Source of the DNA: a virus
Length of the DNA stretch: 27,258 nt
IMG/VR virus record: IMGVR_UViG_3300025168_000527
Location: 1 to 27,258 of that record
Direction: 5' to 3' (one strand)
A program made the position numbers and the translations under genes. This document shows, one piece after another, positions 7,513 through 14,956 of the stretch. The number at the start of each line of letters is the position of its first letter. The first letter of the stretch is position 1. The notes under the pieces are model-generated. The model was given only the letters and a program-made list of their open reading frames with translations, made no database searches and was not told the origin of the DNA.

Positions 7513-8553
7513 TCAAAGCATATCATAAAATATAGAAGCGGCATCATCTTGCTTGCCTGACTTCTGTAACCTCGCACGCTTTTTCTTAATAGCTTCAGCA
7601 GCTATATCTTCATTTGAGTTTCCTCTTCCAGATTTTTGTACTTTAGGGACTTTCTTAACCGCCTTCTTCTTTGGAGCAACCTTAGTTGTTAGCTTATCAT
7701 ATTCCATAGCTTTCTTAATTATTAATACACTACGGTGGTCTGCTAACTGGCTAATCTCTTCTGGTCGAAAACCTACTGAGACAGCGTACTCTTGTACGTC
7801 TTTCTTTATAGTAGATTCCTTATCATTCCACTCAGGTAAAGCATCAACTAGTCTACTGTATTCTTGTTGAACAAAGTGTGACCTAGCTTTCTGTACCTCT
7901 TCAGCTTGTTCTTGTTGTATAAGAACTTGCTGTTGTGCTACGTTCTGTACTTTTTCCTGGGCATCTCTGTACTCATCTTTCTTAAGCATATACTGATATG
8001 GGTCTTCTTGTTTCAAAGCTGTCCAATCTGTACCTTCAAACTCTTGAAGTTTACTGCTCTGTTGTTCTTGCAACATCTGTAAGCCATTAGCGTACATTTG
8101 CCTCTCTTGCTCTAGACGCTGACGCTCGGACTGGATGTTCTCCGTCTCCTTACGTTGCTCTGCTAGTGCCTGAGACTTACGAGTATAGTCAGCCTGCCTT
8201 TGATAACCGTTCTTAAGTTCATCTATACCAACTTCCAATTCCTCTCCGTCTACTTTTATTGTATACTTTAAGTCCTCTTCCGCTACTACTTCATACTCTT
8301 CTTCTTCAGTTACCTCTTCTTCGGTTTCTTCTTCAGCTTGTCCTTCCTCTTCCGATTCTGGGGCTTCTTCTTCTACCTCTTCAGCTTCCTGTGTTTCCTC
8401 TACCTCCGTCTCGTCAACAGGGGTTTCGGTTACCTCGCTTGCGGTTTGCTCTTCTGAGTCCCACATACTAAGGATTTTATTACTTGCTTCAGCAGTTGTA
8501 CCTGCTGGTGCTCTGTTATTTACAACTTCTTGGGTGTTCTCTGCAGAATCCAT
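7513..8553 (-). CDS. Capsid scaffolding protein
   Basis: A 346-aa protein directly before the capsid gene. Residues about 35-95 are extremely acidic with runs of Glu (for example EEEAPESEEEGQAEEETEEE). They are followed by DLKYTIKVDGEELEVGIDEL and GYQRQADYTRKSQALAEQRKE, a motif frequent in podovirus scaffolds, then a long Gln/Glu/Lys coiled coil (about 130-215). The C-terminus is Lys-rich (VAPKKKAVKKVPKVQKSGRG) and helical, as needed to contact capsid protein. It acts inside the procapsid and is lost from the mature virion in known families. AGGAG lies 6 nt before the ATG. Confidence 0.88.
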   Translation of the reverse strand: MDSAENTQEVVNNRAPAGTTAEASNKILSMWDSEEQTASEVTETPVDETEVEETQEAEEVEEEAPESEEEGQAEEETEEEVTEEEEYEVVAEEDLKYTIKVDGEELEVGIDELKNGYQRQADYTRKSQALAEQRKETENIQSERQRLEQERQMYANGLQMLQEQQSSKLQEFEGTDWTALKQEDPYQYMLKKDEYRDAQEKVQNVAQQQVLIQQEQAEEVQKARSHFVQQEYSRLVDALPEWNDKESTIKKDVQEYAVSVGFRPEEISQLADHRSVLIIKKAMEYDKLTTKVAPKKKAVKKVPKVQKSGRGNSNEDIAAEAIKKKRARLQKSGKQDDAASIFYDML

Positions 8554-8569
8554 TGGTTACTCCTCTCAC

Positions 8570-8824
8570 TTAATTAAAAAATTCTTGCTCCCTTTCAGCA
8601 AGTGTGCCTGTCTCAAGCACTGACTGTATGTGCTGATGCACTAAGTCCAATGCTTTGATTGTTATATACAATCTATCTCTCTCCACTTCCTCGGCTACTC
8701 TGGTATTTAAGAGATGCTCTATTAACGCTTCTCTTACTGTGGTTAGAGCCTCTACATATAGAGGATGTTCTAAAATCTGTTTAGCTTGGTCCGCCCTCGC
8801 TATCTCTTCTCCCTTCTTTCCCAT
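8570..8824 (-). CDS. Small helical protein between portal and scaffold (84 aa)
   Basis: An 84-aa protein that is almost all helix. It contains ADQAKQILEHPLYVEAL, a middle TREALIEHLL-like helix and QHIQSVLETGTLAEREQEFF. Proteins of this kind are commonly encoded between portal and scaffold or capsid genes in many phages, with no agreed function that I can state. Its ribosome-binding site (AGGAAAC) lies within the end of the portal gene, one base from the portal stop, which suggests translational coupling. Confidence 0.72.
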   Translation of the reverse strand: MGKKGEEIARADQAKQILEHPLYVEALTTVREALIEHLLNTRVAEEVERDRLYITIKALDLVHQHIQSVLETGTLAEREQEFFN

Positions 8825-8825
8825 A

Positions 8826-10853
8826 TTAGTTTCCTATCTTAACAGCCCTTTCCTGTTCTCTCTCCAATACAAGCTCTTGTTGTTTAAGTGCAAGTTCTGC
8901 TTTCTTAATCTCAAGCTCTTGTGCCTTAATCTGCATATTTACTTGTGCTTCTTGTCTCTTAAGCTCTAAGTCTTGTTGTGCTATCTCAGCATCAACTTGC
9001 ATTTCTTGTTGTTTAATTGCAGACTCTTGTTGTATCTTCTGCATCTTAACTTCTATTTCTTTTGCTTTTAACTGAGCTTCCATCTGCTTGGCTTTCTCTT
9101 CTGGAGAAGGTCCTTGCTTTTGTGGAACATCCTGATCGCCTGGGTCTGTAATAAAGTCATCTACATTCTTCATACCCATAGCCTTTATCTGTTCAGCTAC
9201 TAAGTTATATACATTCTTAGGCTTGAGTAACATACCTGCTGCTGGGTGTTGTGCAATCATTTGTATTGTTTGCGACAATCTACCTAAGTGCATAAGGTTC
9301 ATATCTTTATTACCAAAACCTAAACCAACCTGTGCTACACAATCCATCTTTTCTTTCCACTCGTGTGGGTATAAAGTAACCCAAGTGTTGTTTAGTCTAA
9401 CAAGTTTCTCAGGTTTTTCAAACTTCTGTACCAATTGATATACAGAATTTGCTAGGTCCTTCATACCTGTTTCAGCGAATACTCTTGCTATTAACTCTAT
9501 CTTCTGCTGTGCTGCTGTCATAACTTGACCTACGCCTGTAGCAGTTTGATGTGACTTCAAGCCACCTTCAGATAGACCCATTGACTGCTTACTAACACCA
9601 GTTCGTTCTTCTCTAATACTATCTAGGTAGCCTAGCATATTAAAAGAGTTCTGGTCTAGTTGCGGTGTTCCTAGAGGATTAACCGCACCTGGGGTACGTA
9701 CTCTTACAATACCCCCTGGTCTCGAAGTCATTAGGTCATCTAAATTTACTTGCCCTTCGACTACTTCATAACGCCCATTATTTGTTAGATACATATTATC
9801 TAATAAGTTACGCATTAAGGTAGTCTTAATTAGTTGAAGGTCAGAGATTAAGTCATATATACTCAGACCATAGAACTTATGAGGCATCGGGATAGGTGTA
9901 AGGGAGGAGAAGGGAACACTATCCACAGCCTCATTATCTAACAGTTCGTCTCCAACCTTCGTTATTTTTCTTAATTCGGCTATACCATCATTATCATAGT
10001 CTACTCTTGTGTAGCACTCTGTAACCCATATGCCGTCATCTATGTCACCTTCTGGTGCGTTGTCTTGTTCGTGTGAGAACCTAGCAAGTCTTTCTGATTT
10101 ATAATCTGCTTCATCATTATTAAAAGCATTCTCTATCTTACTCTTAGGATAGCCTTGCTCTATTAATTCTGACTTAGTTCTCTTTACTCTATGAGCAACA
10201 AATCGTGCATCTTGTATTGTCTTAGCATATTTGTTAATCAAAAATTCTTCTGGAGGTACAGCTTCTATTCTAACCTGTCCATCCTCATATGTTCTATTTA
10301 CTACAACATCGTGTGTTATTGGCTGACCTTCCTGATCAGCACCATTTTCAGTGTGTTGTTTTACATCTACACTATCTTCCATCAAGAGAGCTGTGAACTC
10401 TTCTTCTGTTAAGTTCTTATACTCTTCTCTTAATGTCTCACTTTCATCTGACCAGTAGTGCTTTACTATACCGTTCTTCTGTAGTAGAGCATCTTTAAAC
10501 CACTGATATATAATACTGAAGCCTGGGTTCTGACGCATAATAACATAGTTAGTATAGTCAGTAGACTGTTTTGCCATATCGACATCTTCTGGTCCTTGCG
10601 GTTCAAACTGTACCACCTTATCGCCAGAAGTAAATATCTTCATAAGGCTAGGCATAATCCATTCGATTACATCAGCTACATCTCTTGTGACGATTTGAGA
10701 ACGACCCTCTTGCTCGTTACCATACTTCTTACCGTAATAACGGTCCATCGCATCTGAGCGTTGTGTTGTGAGCTTACCATCTTTATACCCTAGAGCAGAA
10801 CTTATCTCTTGCTCTAGGTGAGCGGATAGCTCACGCTTCGTCATCTTAGCCAT
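8826..10853 (-). CDS. Portal protein (head-tail connector)
   Basis: A 675-aa protein, the usual length for podovirus portals. The N-terminus (ITRDVADVIEWIMPSLMKIF-like segment at about 55-75, seen as IVTRDVADVIEWIMPSLMKI) with VVQFEPQGPED and ALLQKNGIVKHYW is typical of the P22/SU10-related portal family. The clip and stem region includes HKFYGLSIYDLISDLQLIKT and GRYEVVEGQVNLDDL. From about residue 580 a very long Gln/Lys/Glu coiled coil (EEKAKQMEAQLKAKEIEVKM onward) runs to the C-terminus, consistent with the portal barrel. It forms a dodecamer at one capsid vertex through which DNA is packaged and ejected. Confidence 0.92.
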   Translation of the reverse strand: MAKMTKRELSAHLEQEISSALGYKDGKLTTQRSDAMDRYYGKKYGNEQEGRSQIVTRDVADVIEWIMPSLMKIFTSGDKVVQFEPQGPEDVDMAKQSTDYTNYVIMRQNPGFSIIYQWFKDALLQKNGIVKHYWSDESETLREEYKNLTEEEFTALLMEDSVDVKQHTENGADQEGQPITHDVVVNRTYEDGQVRIEAVPPEEFLINKYAKTIQDARFVAHRVKRTKSELIEQGYPKSKIENAFNNDEADYKSERLARFSHEQDNAPEGDIDDGIWVTECYTRVDYDNDGIAELRKITKVGDELLDNEAVDSVPFSSLTPIPMPHKFYGLSIYDLISDLQLIKTTLMRNLLDNMYLTNNGRYEVVEGQVNLDDLMTSRPGGIVRVRTPGAVNPLGTPQLDQNSFNMLGYLDSIREERTGVSKQSMGLSEGGLKSHQTATGVGQVMTAAQQKIELIARVFAETGMKDLANSVYQLVQKFEKPEKLVRLNNTWVTLYPHEWKEKMDCVAQVGLGFGNKDMNLMHLGRLSQTIQMIAQHPAAGMLLKPKNVYNLVAEQIKAMGMKNVDDFITDPGDQDVPQKQGPSPEEKAKQMEAQLKAKEIEVKMQKIQQESAIKQQEMQVDAEIAQQDLELKRQEAQVNMQIKAQELEIKKAELALKQQELVLEREQERAVKIGN

Positions 10854-10856
10854 AAA

Positions 10857-10994
10857 TTATTTACCTTTATTAATAGGGTACTTCGTTTCTTTAGGGGGCG
10901 GTGGACTCTTGCTTACAATCTTCATTATCTCTTTGATGTCTTTAATGTCCTCTGCCATATCTAATATTTTATTTTCAAACCATTTCGGATTCAT
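10857..10994 (-). CDS. Small hypothetical protein between terminase and portal (45 aa)
   Basis: A 45-aa ORF with a clear AGGAG site before its ATG, lying between the large terminase and the portal with 8 and 3 nt spacing. It begins MNPKWFENKILDMAEDIKDI, continues as an acidic helix (KEIMKIVSKS), then has a Pro4 run and a Lys-rich tail. It has no membrane segment. Coding is supported by the ribosome-binding site and the exact fit between neighbours. The function is unknown; it may help packaging. Confidence 0.7.
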   Translation of the reverse strand: MNPKWFENKILDMAEDIKDIKEIMKIVSKSPPPPKETKYPINKGK

Positions 10995-11002
10995 ATCTTC
11001 TC

Positions 11003-12292
11003 CTATACTATCCAACTTAAATCAGTCTTAGGAAGTTCCTTTCCCCAGACACTGTCATTGCCAGTAAATACTACATCTGTTACACATAAGTACCTAAAAG
11101 CATCGCTGGCGTGAGAGGTCCAATCGTGGACTGGTCTCTGACTCCAGATTTTTTTCTTATCATCATAACTACTTCTATACTGTAGTAATGCCTCTAAGCC
11201 CTTCTTAGTGTTTTCTGCATCAAACCAACACTTGTTTAAATAAGTTCTAGTGGTATCTATACCATCCATCACTTTTAATTTTGGTGCGACTTGGAAATCT
11301 ATTCCTAAGTCATAAGCCAGGTCCCTTCTCGATTTACCTGTAGAAAACTCTCTAACTACAATATCGTGTGGTGCTATGTGTGCTCCATAATGGTAACCCT
11401 TTCTATTTAATACATCTATATAGTGAGGCAAACCTTCATTTGAGTTCTCATAATAATCTATAACGTGTACTGCTTTATCTACAAATTGTATGAACCATAT
11501 GCTGGTTGCATCTGAAACCCCAAGGTCCCAGCTTGTTACTACTTGTTTAGCCGGGTCATAAGGGACTTTCCCCACTCGGTTTTCTTCATAAGCAGCTTCA
11601 ACCTCTTTAGCATAATACGCACCTCTAAGTGCAGCAGACCAAGAACACTCGTATTCTTGTTCAAATTCATTTTCTGCCATATCTTGCTGCGCAAGTTCCA
11701 ATTCTTCATCATCTAATATCCCTGTCTCACTCGCCTTATATAAGAATCTAGCCCATCCCTTCTTCTCTGGTACTGAGTGATATAAATTATAAAATTCGTT
11801 CTTTCCTTTAGGTGTACCAATAAATATGGCATAACCTTTTCTATCTGATAGTGCTGGTCTTACTACCTCAGAGAACATCTTAGGGTTCATCTGAGCAAAT
11901 TCGTCTAGGACAACTCCGTCTAAATAAATTCCACGAAGAGTGTCATAATTATCTGCACCATACAGTTGTATTCTCGCCCCTAGAAAGTCAGCTCTGAGTT
12001 CTGCCTCATTAAACTTAACATCTGGGAATACAACACACAACCTTTTTAATTCATCCCAAGCAACTGTCTTAGCCTGTTTAAATAGTGGTGCTATATAGGC
12101 ATATCGTGGTGCTCTCTTACCATTACCTATATCCTGTACTGCTGACTTTATTAACTCATTAACAGCAAATACAGTCTTACCAAATCTTCTATGACATACT
12201 ACAACATTAAATCTAGCTAAGTTGGTATGTAAGTGTTTCTGTAATTCCCTGGGTGTATAGGGAATTATTATAGGCTTTCTCTCCTCTTGCAT
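11003..12292 (-). CDS. terL: Terminase large subunit
   Basis: A 429-aa DNA-packaging motor. The ATPase has a Walker A-like VVCHRRFGKT (residues 31-40), a Walker B VVLDE (127-131) and a coupling motif IFIGTPKG (156-163). The nuclease domain starts with TSWDLG (Asp256) and ends with HDWTSHASDAFRYL near residue 400, the usual final acidic motif. The enzyme translocates DNA into the procapsid through the portal and cuts the concatemer at the end. Its ATG lies 6 nt from the small subunit stop. All key motifs are intact. Confidence 0.95.
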   Translation of the reverse strand: MQEERKPIIIPYTPRELQKHLHTNLARFNVVVCHRRFGKTVFAVNELIKSAVQDIGNGKRAPRYAYIAPLFKQAKTVAWDELKRLCVVFPDVKFNEAELRADFLGARIQLYGADNYDTLRGIYLDGVVLDEFAQMNPKMFSEVVRPALSDRKGYAIFIGTPKGKNEFYNLYHSVPEKKGWARFLYKASETGILDDEELELAQQDMAENEFEQEYECSWSAALRGAYYAKEVEAAYEENRVGKVPYDPAKQVVTSWDLGVSDATSIWFIQFVDKAVHVIDYYENSNEGLPHYIDVLNRKGYHYGAHIAPHDIVVREFSTGKSRRDLAYDLGIDFQVAPKLKVMDGIDTTRTYLNKCWFDAENTKKGLEALLQYRSSYDDKKKIWSQRPVHDWTSHASDAFRYLCVTDVVFTGNDSVWGKELPKTDLSWIV

Positions 12293-12297
12293 AAAGT

Positions 12298-12885
12298 TTA
12301 GTGTACCTTATCGTCTTTATTCCTAATAACCTGGTTAGCATCTGCAATATCTGCTTCATTAGTAGCCCACTGTATATCAAACTGTCTGTCCTCTATAACA
12401 ACGTGGTGTTTCGGAGACCAGCCAGCCTGCGTCTTTAACCAAAACGTAGTCATACTAGGAGATTCACCTGATACTGCCATTTCGTAGGCTACACCAGCAA
12501 CGCGGGCGGTGCGTTTCTCTTTACCTACCAGTAAATTGTGCATAAAATATTTTGTTAAGGTGGCATTACTAATACCCATAACTTTAGCTATTGTATGCTG
12601 GTCCAATCCAATAGTAACCATCTCTTCTACCTTAGAATAATCGTCATTAGTAGGTTTATATGTCTGTCCTCGTTTGATTCTAGACTTTTTACCACCTGCT
12701 GCCTTAGATTCCTTAGACAAACCGCCAGTTGGTCTACCCAACTTACGTTCAATCTTGATTACAGCATCTGCTGGTACTATTCCTTTAGCAGAAGCTACAG
12801 CATATCTAGCTTCTTCCTCTAATTCTTCCTCAATTAGCCTTATCTCGGCTTCTGAATCGGTTGAAATTTTGCCTTTATTCGCCAT
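12298..12885 (-). CDS. terS: Terminase small subunit
   Basis: A 195-aa protein at the head of the virion operon. A helix-turn-helix lies at about residues 85-115 (VTIGLDQHTIAKVMGISNAT then LTKYFMHNLLVGKEKRTARV), followed by MTTFWLKTQAGWSPKHHV, the pattern of small terminase subunits that bind the packaging site and recruit the large subunit. The N-terminus is acidic. The Shine-Dalgarno is poor (only AAGG about 14 nt upstream), unlike the other genes, so its translation may depend on the structured leader (12928-12995). Gene order with terL supports the call. Confidence 0.85.
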   Translation of the reverse strand: MANKGKISTDSEAEIRLIEEELEEEARYAVASAKGIVPADAVIKIERKLGRPTGGLSKESKAAGGKKSRIKRGQTYKPTNDDYSKVEEMVTIGLDQHTIAKVMGISNATLTKYFMHNLLVGKEKRTARVAGVAYEMAVSGESPSMTTFWLKTQAGWSPKHHVVIEDRQFDIQWATNEADIADANQVIRNKDDKVH

Positions 12886-12927
12886 ACTTAGTATTATACC
12901 TTAAATTAATATTGTTTTATCTTATAT

Positions 12928-12995
12928 CCTAGAATATTCTAAAGTATTTTTTATAGGGGAGTTGGGAGGGTTACTCTGCTTTAGAACTTTCTAGG
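12928..12995 (-). promoter_or_regulatory. Long hairpin in the leader of the virion operon
   Basis: On the minus strand, CCTAGAAAGTTCTAAAG (12995-12979) can pair with CTTTAGAATATTCTAGG (12944-12928). The result is a 17-bp stem with one A/A mismatch and one G:U pair, and a 34-nt loop containing C-rich CCCTCCCAACTCCCC. Each arm is itself a dyad, TAGAA-N2-TTCTA, with centres 52 bp apart, about five DNA turns. So it may act as an RNA hairpin or as a pair of DNA operator sites. It lies downstream of the -10 box at 13029-13034 and upstream of terS. Confidence 0.6.
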
Positions 12996-13028
12996 TATAG
13001 AGTGTGTTTCCTTGTAAAGATACACAAT

Positions 13029-13057
13029 ATTATATACTATAAGTCCCTCTAGGTCAA
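13029..13057 (-). promoter_or_regulatory. Sigma-70 promoter for the virion operon
   Basis: Reading the minus strand, TTGACC (13057-13052) is followed by a 17-bp spacer and a perfect TATAAT (13034-13029). Transcription should start near 13022 and give a leader of about 135 nt before terS. This is nearly consensus and would be read by host RNA polymerase; timing of expression cannot be told from sequence. Confidence 0.8.
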
Positions 13058-13181
13058 CCCCAATTTATATCATTGTGCCGAAATATATTGAAAAAATAAT
13101 AATTTTACTTATAGGTGGGTTTCGCTCGTGGTGTAAAAAAACAAAAAGGGTGGCGGGGCATCTTCCGTCGGGCAAAAACTC

Positions 13182-13200
13182 CCCTCGAATCGGTCGAGGG
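13182..13200. repeat. Perfect inverted repeat in the divergent region
   Basis: CCCTCGA and TCGAGGG are separated by ATCGG, a perfect 7-bp stem with a 5-nt loop. It lies in the CpG-rich part of the divergent region and has no U-run, so it is not a terminator. It may be a protein-binding site or part of an origin. Confidence 0.55.
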
Positions 13201-13204
13201 ATAT

Positions 13205-13225
13205 GCGAGGATTTTCGCGAGGATT
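13205..13225. repeat. Tandem direct repeat GCGAGGATT
   Basis: Two exact copies of GCGAGGATT start 12 bp apart (13205 and 13217), near one DNA turn. Short iterated repeats next to a hairpin and an AT-rich promoter are seen in replication origins and regulator sites, but two copies are few. Confidence 0.45.
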
Positions 13226-13240
13226 GGGCGCGGGATATTT

Positions 13241-13256
13241 TCGGAACACGTTCCGA
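13241..13256. repeat. Palindrome TCGGAACACGTTCCGA, copy 1
   Basis: Copy 1 of a 16-bp inverted repeat (7-bp arms, 2-bp centre AC). It ends 13 bp before the -35 box of the plus-strand promoter at 13270-13299. This is the only copy far from a start codon (146 nt). It shares the extended context GGGATATTT with copy 3. Confidence 0.85.
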
Positions 13257-13269
13257 GTTTGATATTTTT

Positions 13270-13299
13270 TTGAGGGCGTATTCGTGGTTTTTATATAAT
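13270..13299 (+). promoter_or_regulatory. Sigma-70 promoter for the 245-aa gene
   Basis: TTGAGG (13270-13275) and a perfect TATAAT (13294-13299) are separated by 18 bp. Transcription would begin about 13306, roughly 95 nt before the ATG at 13402. Copy 1 of the 16-bp palindrome lies just upstream, so a bound factor could activate or repress it. Confidence 0.65.
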
Positions 13300-13401
13300 A
13301 ACAATCAAAGCGAAAGTTTTATTATTTCTTTACATCCATATCAAATGAGAGTATTATTCTTTTATCGGATGCACTTTCGCGGACGATAAAATAAGGAAAA
13401 T

Positions 13402-14139
13402 ATGACAACAACAACAACAAAACAATCTAGCCCTAAGACGGGCAACAAGGCTACTACTAAAGAAATGACTCAACGTGTAAACGCGTCTTATAAAGATATT
13501 GTTAAAAGTATCGAAAAAGACAAATTAAAAGACGTTAAAAAATCTGATGTAGTTAATAGTAGCAATTCAATGGGCGATACTTTAGACAGTCTAGACAATT
13601 GTAGCGAGTCAATTAAAACGCTTGACCAAACAATTGACAAGGCTATCGAGGGCGGTTTATCAATCCAAAAACAAATTGAAGAAATTGTTTTTACCGACAA
13701 GGGAATTGACGATTTTGGCGTTGATACTATCGTTGACTATGCAACGCGGTTAAAGAATCAAACCGAGGGCGTTGCGAGTCATAAAAACTTCAAAAAACTT
13801 GATACCTTAAGGCGTCAATTTTCGAGGGCGTTTGATTGGGCTAAAGAGAACGATTTAGTTACCAATAACGAGCGTATGTCGTTGGTCGGCGTTGGCAAGA
13901 AAATGAAAGTATCACCAGATACTGACAATCCGTACCGCGATCAAACACCAGAAGAAAAAATTGCGAGTGACAAGGCAATTGTTGACGCGGAAAAAAGCGA
14001 AAAACGTGAAACGCTACAAAATCACGTTGATTGGTTCATATCCTTAAGTGACAAGGAATTCGACAAATACGACAAAGAGCGTAAAGAATTCAAGTTAATG
14101 ACCAACGATACCGCTACTAAAAAGACCGTTACAAAATAA
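13402..14139 (+). CDS. Unrecognised early protein (245 aa)
   Basis: A 245-aa charged, mostly helical protein with its own promoter and terminator. AAGGA lies 4 nt before the ATG. It starts with a Thr-rich tail (MTTTTTKQSSPKTGN). A helical section spans about 30-95, then FKKLDTLRRQFSRAFDWAKE (about 128-147), NPYRDQTPEEKIASDKAIVD and a Lys/Asp-rich C-terminus. There is no signal peptide, membrane segment or known catalytic motif. Its codons use CGT, GCG and GGC much more than other genes here, which prefer AGG and GGG; it may have been acquired separately. Position at the start of the early block suggests a host-takeover or regulatory protein, an inference only. Confidence 0.85.
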   Translation: MTTTTTKQSSPKTGNKATTKEMTQRVNASYKDIVKSIEKDKLKDVKKSDVVNSSNSMGDTLDSLDNCSESIKTLDQTIDKAIEGGLSIQKQIEEIVFTDKGIDDFGVDTIVDYATRLKNQTEGVASHKNFKKLDTLRRQFSRAFDWAKENDLVTNNERMSLVGVGKKMKVSPDTDNPYRDQTPEEKIASDKAIVDAEKSEKRETLQNHVDWFISLSDKEFDKYDKERKEFKLMTNDTATKKTVTK

Positions 14140-14158
14140 CAGTCTAATTTAACTAACT

Positions 14159-14184
14159 AAGCCCCGCGAAAGCGGGGTTTTTTT
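14159..14184 (+). terminator. Strong intrinsic terminator
   Basis: CCCCGC pairs with GCGGGG over a GAAA tetraloop, extended by A-U and G:U pairs, and is followed by seven T. This is a textbook Rho-independent terminator that closes the single-gene 245-aa unit. Confidence 0.95.
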
Positions 14185-14275
14185 ACGTCTATTGGAAAGT
14201 ATCTAATAGTATCTCAAAAGCCCGAAAATACCTCAAAAATCAATCTTTTATCAAAACCTTATACTTTGTATCAAT

Positions 14276-14304
14276 TTGACTTTATCGTCCAAAAATGAGA
14301 TAAT
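14276..14304 (+). promoter_or_regulatory. Sigma-70 promoter for the early/replication operon
   Basis: TTGACT (14276-14281) is separated by 17 bp from GATAAT (14299-14304). The stretch 14185-14384 has no gene; it is AT-rich with GTATCT repeated at a 10-bp interval (near 14207) and ATCAA-type repeats, then this promoter and palindrome copy 2. Transcription would start near 14311. Confidence 0.75.
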
Positions 14305-14338
14305 ATAACTATGAATCGGGCTTTACTCGTTTCTATTT

Positions 14339-14354
14339 TCGGAACACGTTCCGA
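14339..14354. repeat. Palindrome TCGGAACACGTTCCGA, copy 2
   Basis: Copy 2, exact. It lies about 28 nt after the predicted transcription start and 31 nt before the ATG at 14385, so it is in the mRNA leader. The stem can grow to 11 bp (ATTT/GAAT flanks with one G:U pair). Confidence 0.85.
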
Positions 14355-14384
14355 GAATCAATCCAATAAAAAGGCGGTTTAATT

Positions 14385-14732
14385 ATGAATAGAAAACAAC
14401 AAATACAATTGAATAGTCAACGGTCAAAGTTGACGTCAATTATTAATGAAACACGTGGAAAGTTTTTCACTGTTAAATTTCATAAAATTGACGGTAGCAT
14501 CCGAAAAATGAATTGTAGAATTGGAGTCCATAAGTTTTTAAAAGGTGGTGAATTATCATACCGCCCAGTGGATAAGCCAAATCTAAGAATCGTTTTTGAT
14601 GTCAAATCTAGTGGCTATCGTACTATTAATTTGGATAAGGTTTTTTATATCAAAACTGGTAGGAGGGCTGCAATTACCTACCTTACCGACCAGTTGATAA
14701 ACGATATGACTCACCATAATTATTATAACTAG
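14385..14732 (+). CDS. SH3-fold small phage protein (115 aa)
   Basis: A 115-aa protein. The core GKFFTVKFHKIDGSIRKMNC followed by RIGVHKFLKGG and YRTINLDKVFYIK fits the small SH3-type beta-barrel proteins common in phage early regions. No enzymatic function is established for them that I know. AAGGCGG lies 8 nt before the ATG. It is the first gene after the promoter at 14276-14304. The last codons are TAT AAC TAG, whose bases also form part of a TTATAACTA sequence like the 3' arm of the RNA elements downstream. Confidence 0.8.
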   Translation: MNRKQQIQLNSQRSKLTSIINETRGKFFTVKFHKIDGSIRKMNCRIGVHKFLKGGELSYRPVDKPNLRIVFDVKSSGYRTINLDKVFYIKTGRRAAITYLTDQLINDMTHHNYYN

Positions 14733-14740
14733 GAGGACCT

Positions 14741-14872
14741 ATGTTGGAATCAATTGTAACAATTTTAGTATTTATTATCTTTGCTATTGGATTAGTTGGT
14801 ATGTGGATTTTTGCGACCACTATGAAAATGGATTACAAGGATAAGAAAGGAAATTATTTAGTTAAAAAGTAA
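14741..14872 (+). CDS. Small membrane protein (43 aa)
   Basis: A 43-aa ORF with an ideal AGGAGG site 5 nt before its ATG. One transmembrane helix covers about residues 4-26 (SIVTILVFIIFAIGLVGMWI). It is followed by a charged tail (KMDYKDKKGNYLVKK), probably cytoplasmic. The function is unknown; early phage membrane peptides often affect the host or block superinfection, which is speculative here. Confidence 0.72.
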   Translation: MLESIVTILVFIIFAIGLVGMWIFATTMKMDYKDKKGNYLVKK

Positions 14873-14901
14873 TTCTCCTAGGCCCGCTATACGGCTGAAT
14901 A

Positions 14902-14954
14902 TTAGCGATTAGTTTTGCCAGTTTCTAATCACTAACTTATACACAAAAACTGGT
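14902..14954 (+). ncRNA. Possible H-type pseudoknot
   Basis: Stem 1: TTAGCGATTAG (14902-14912) pairs with CTAATCACTAA (14925-14935), 11 positions with one C/A mismatch. Its loop contains GCCAGTTT (14917-14924), complementary to AAACTGGT (14947-14954): 7 Watson-Crick pairs plus a G:U. Loop-to-downstream pairing makes a pseudoknot geometry. It lies in a gene-free stretch (14873-15041) just before RNA element 1. No homologue is known to me. Confidence 0.5.
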
Positions 14955-14956
14955 TT

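Noticed and set aside
12893-12898. TATAAT on the minus strand close to terS
   Set aside because: It is only about 8 bp before the start codon and lacks a -35 box; the promoter at 13029-13057 is much better.
13182-13225. CRISPR-like repeats
   Set aside because: Only two short repeats and no spacer array; nothing else in the window resembles a CRISPR array.
13075-13389. Plus-strand ORF of 104 codons in the divergent region
   Set aside because: It starts at GTG with no ribosome-binding site and covers the promoter, palindrome and repeats; the protein has no regular pattern.
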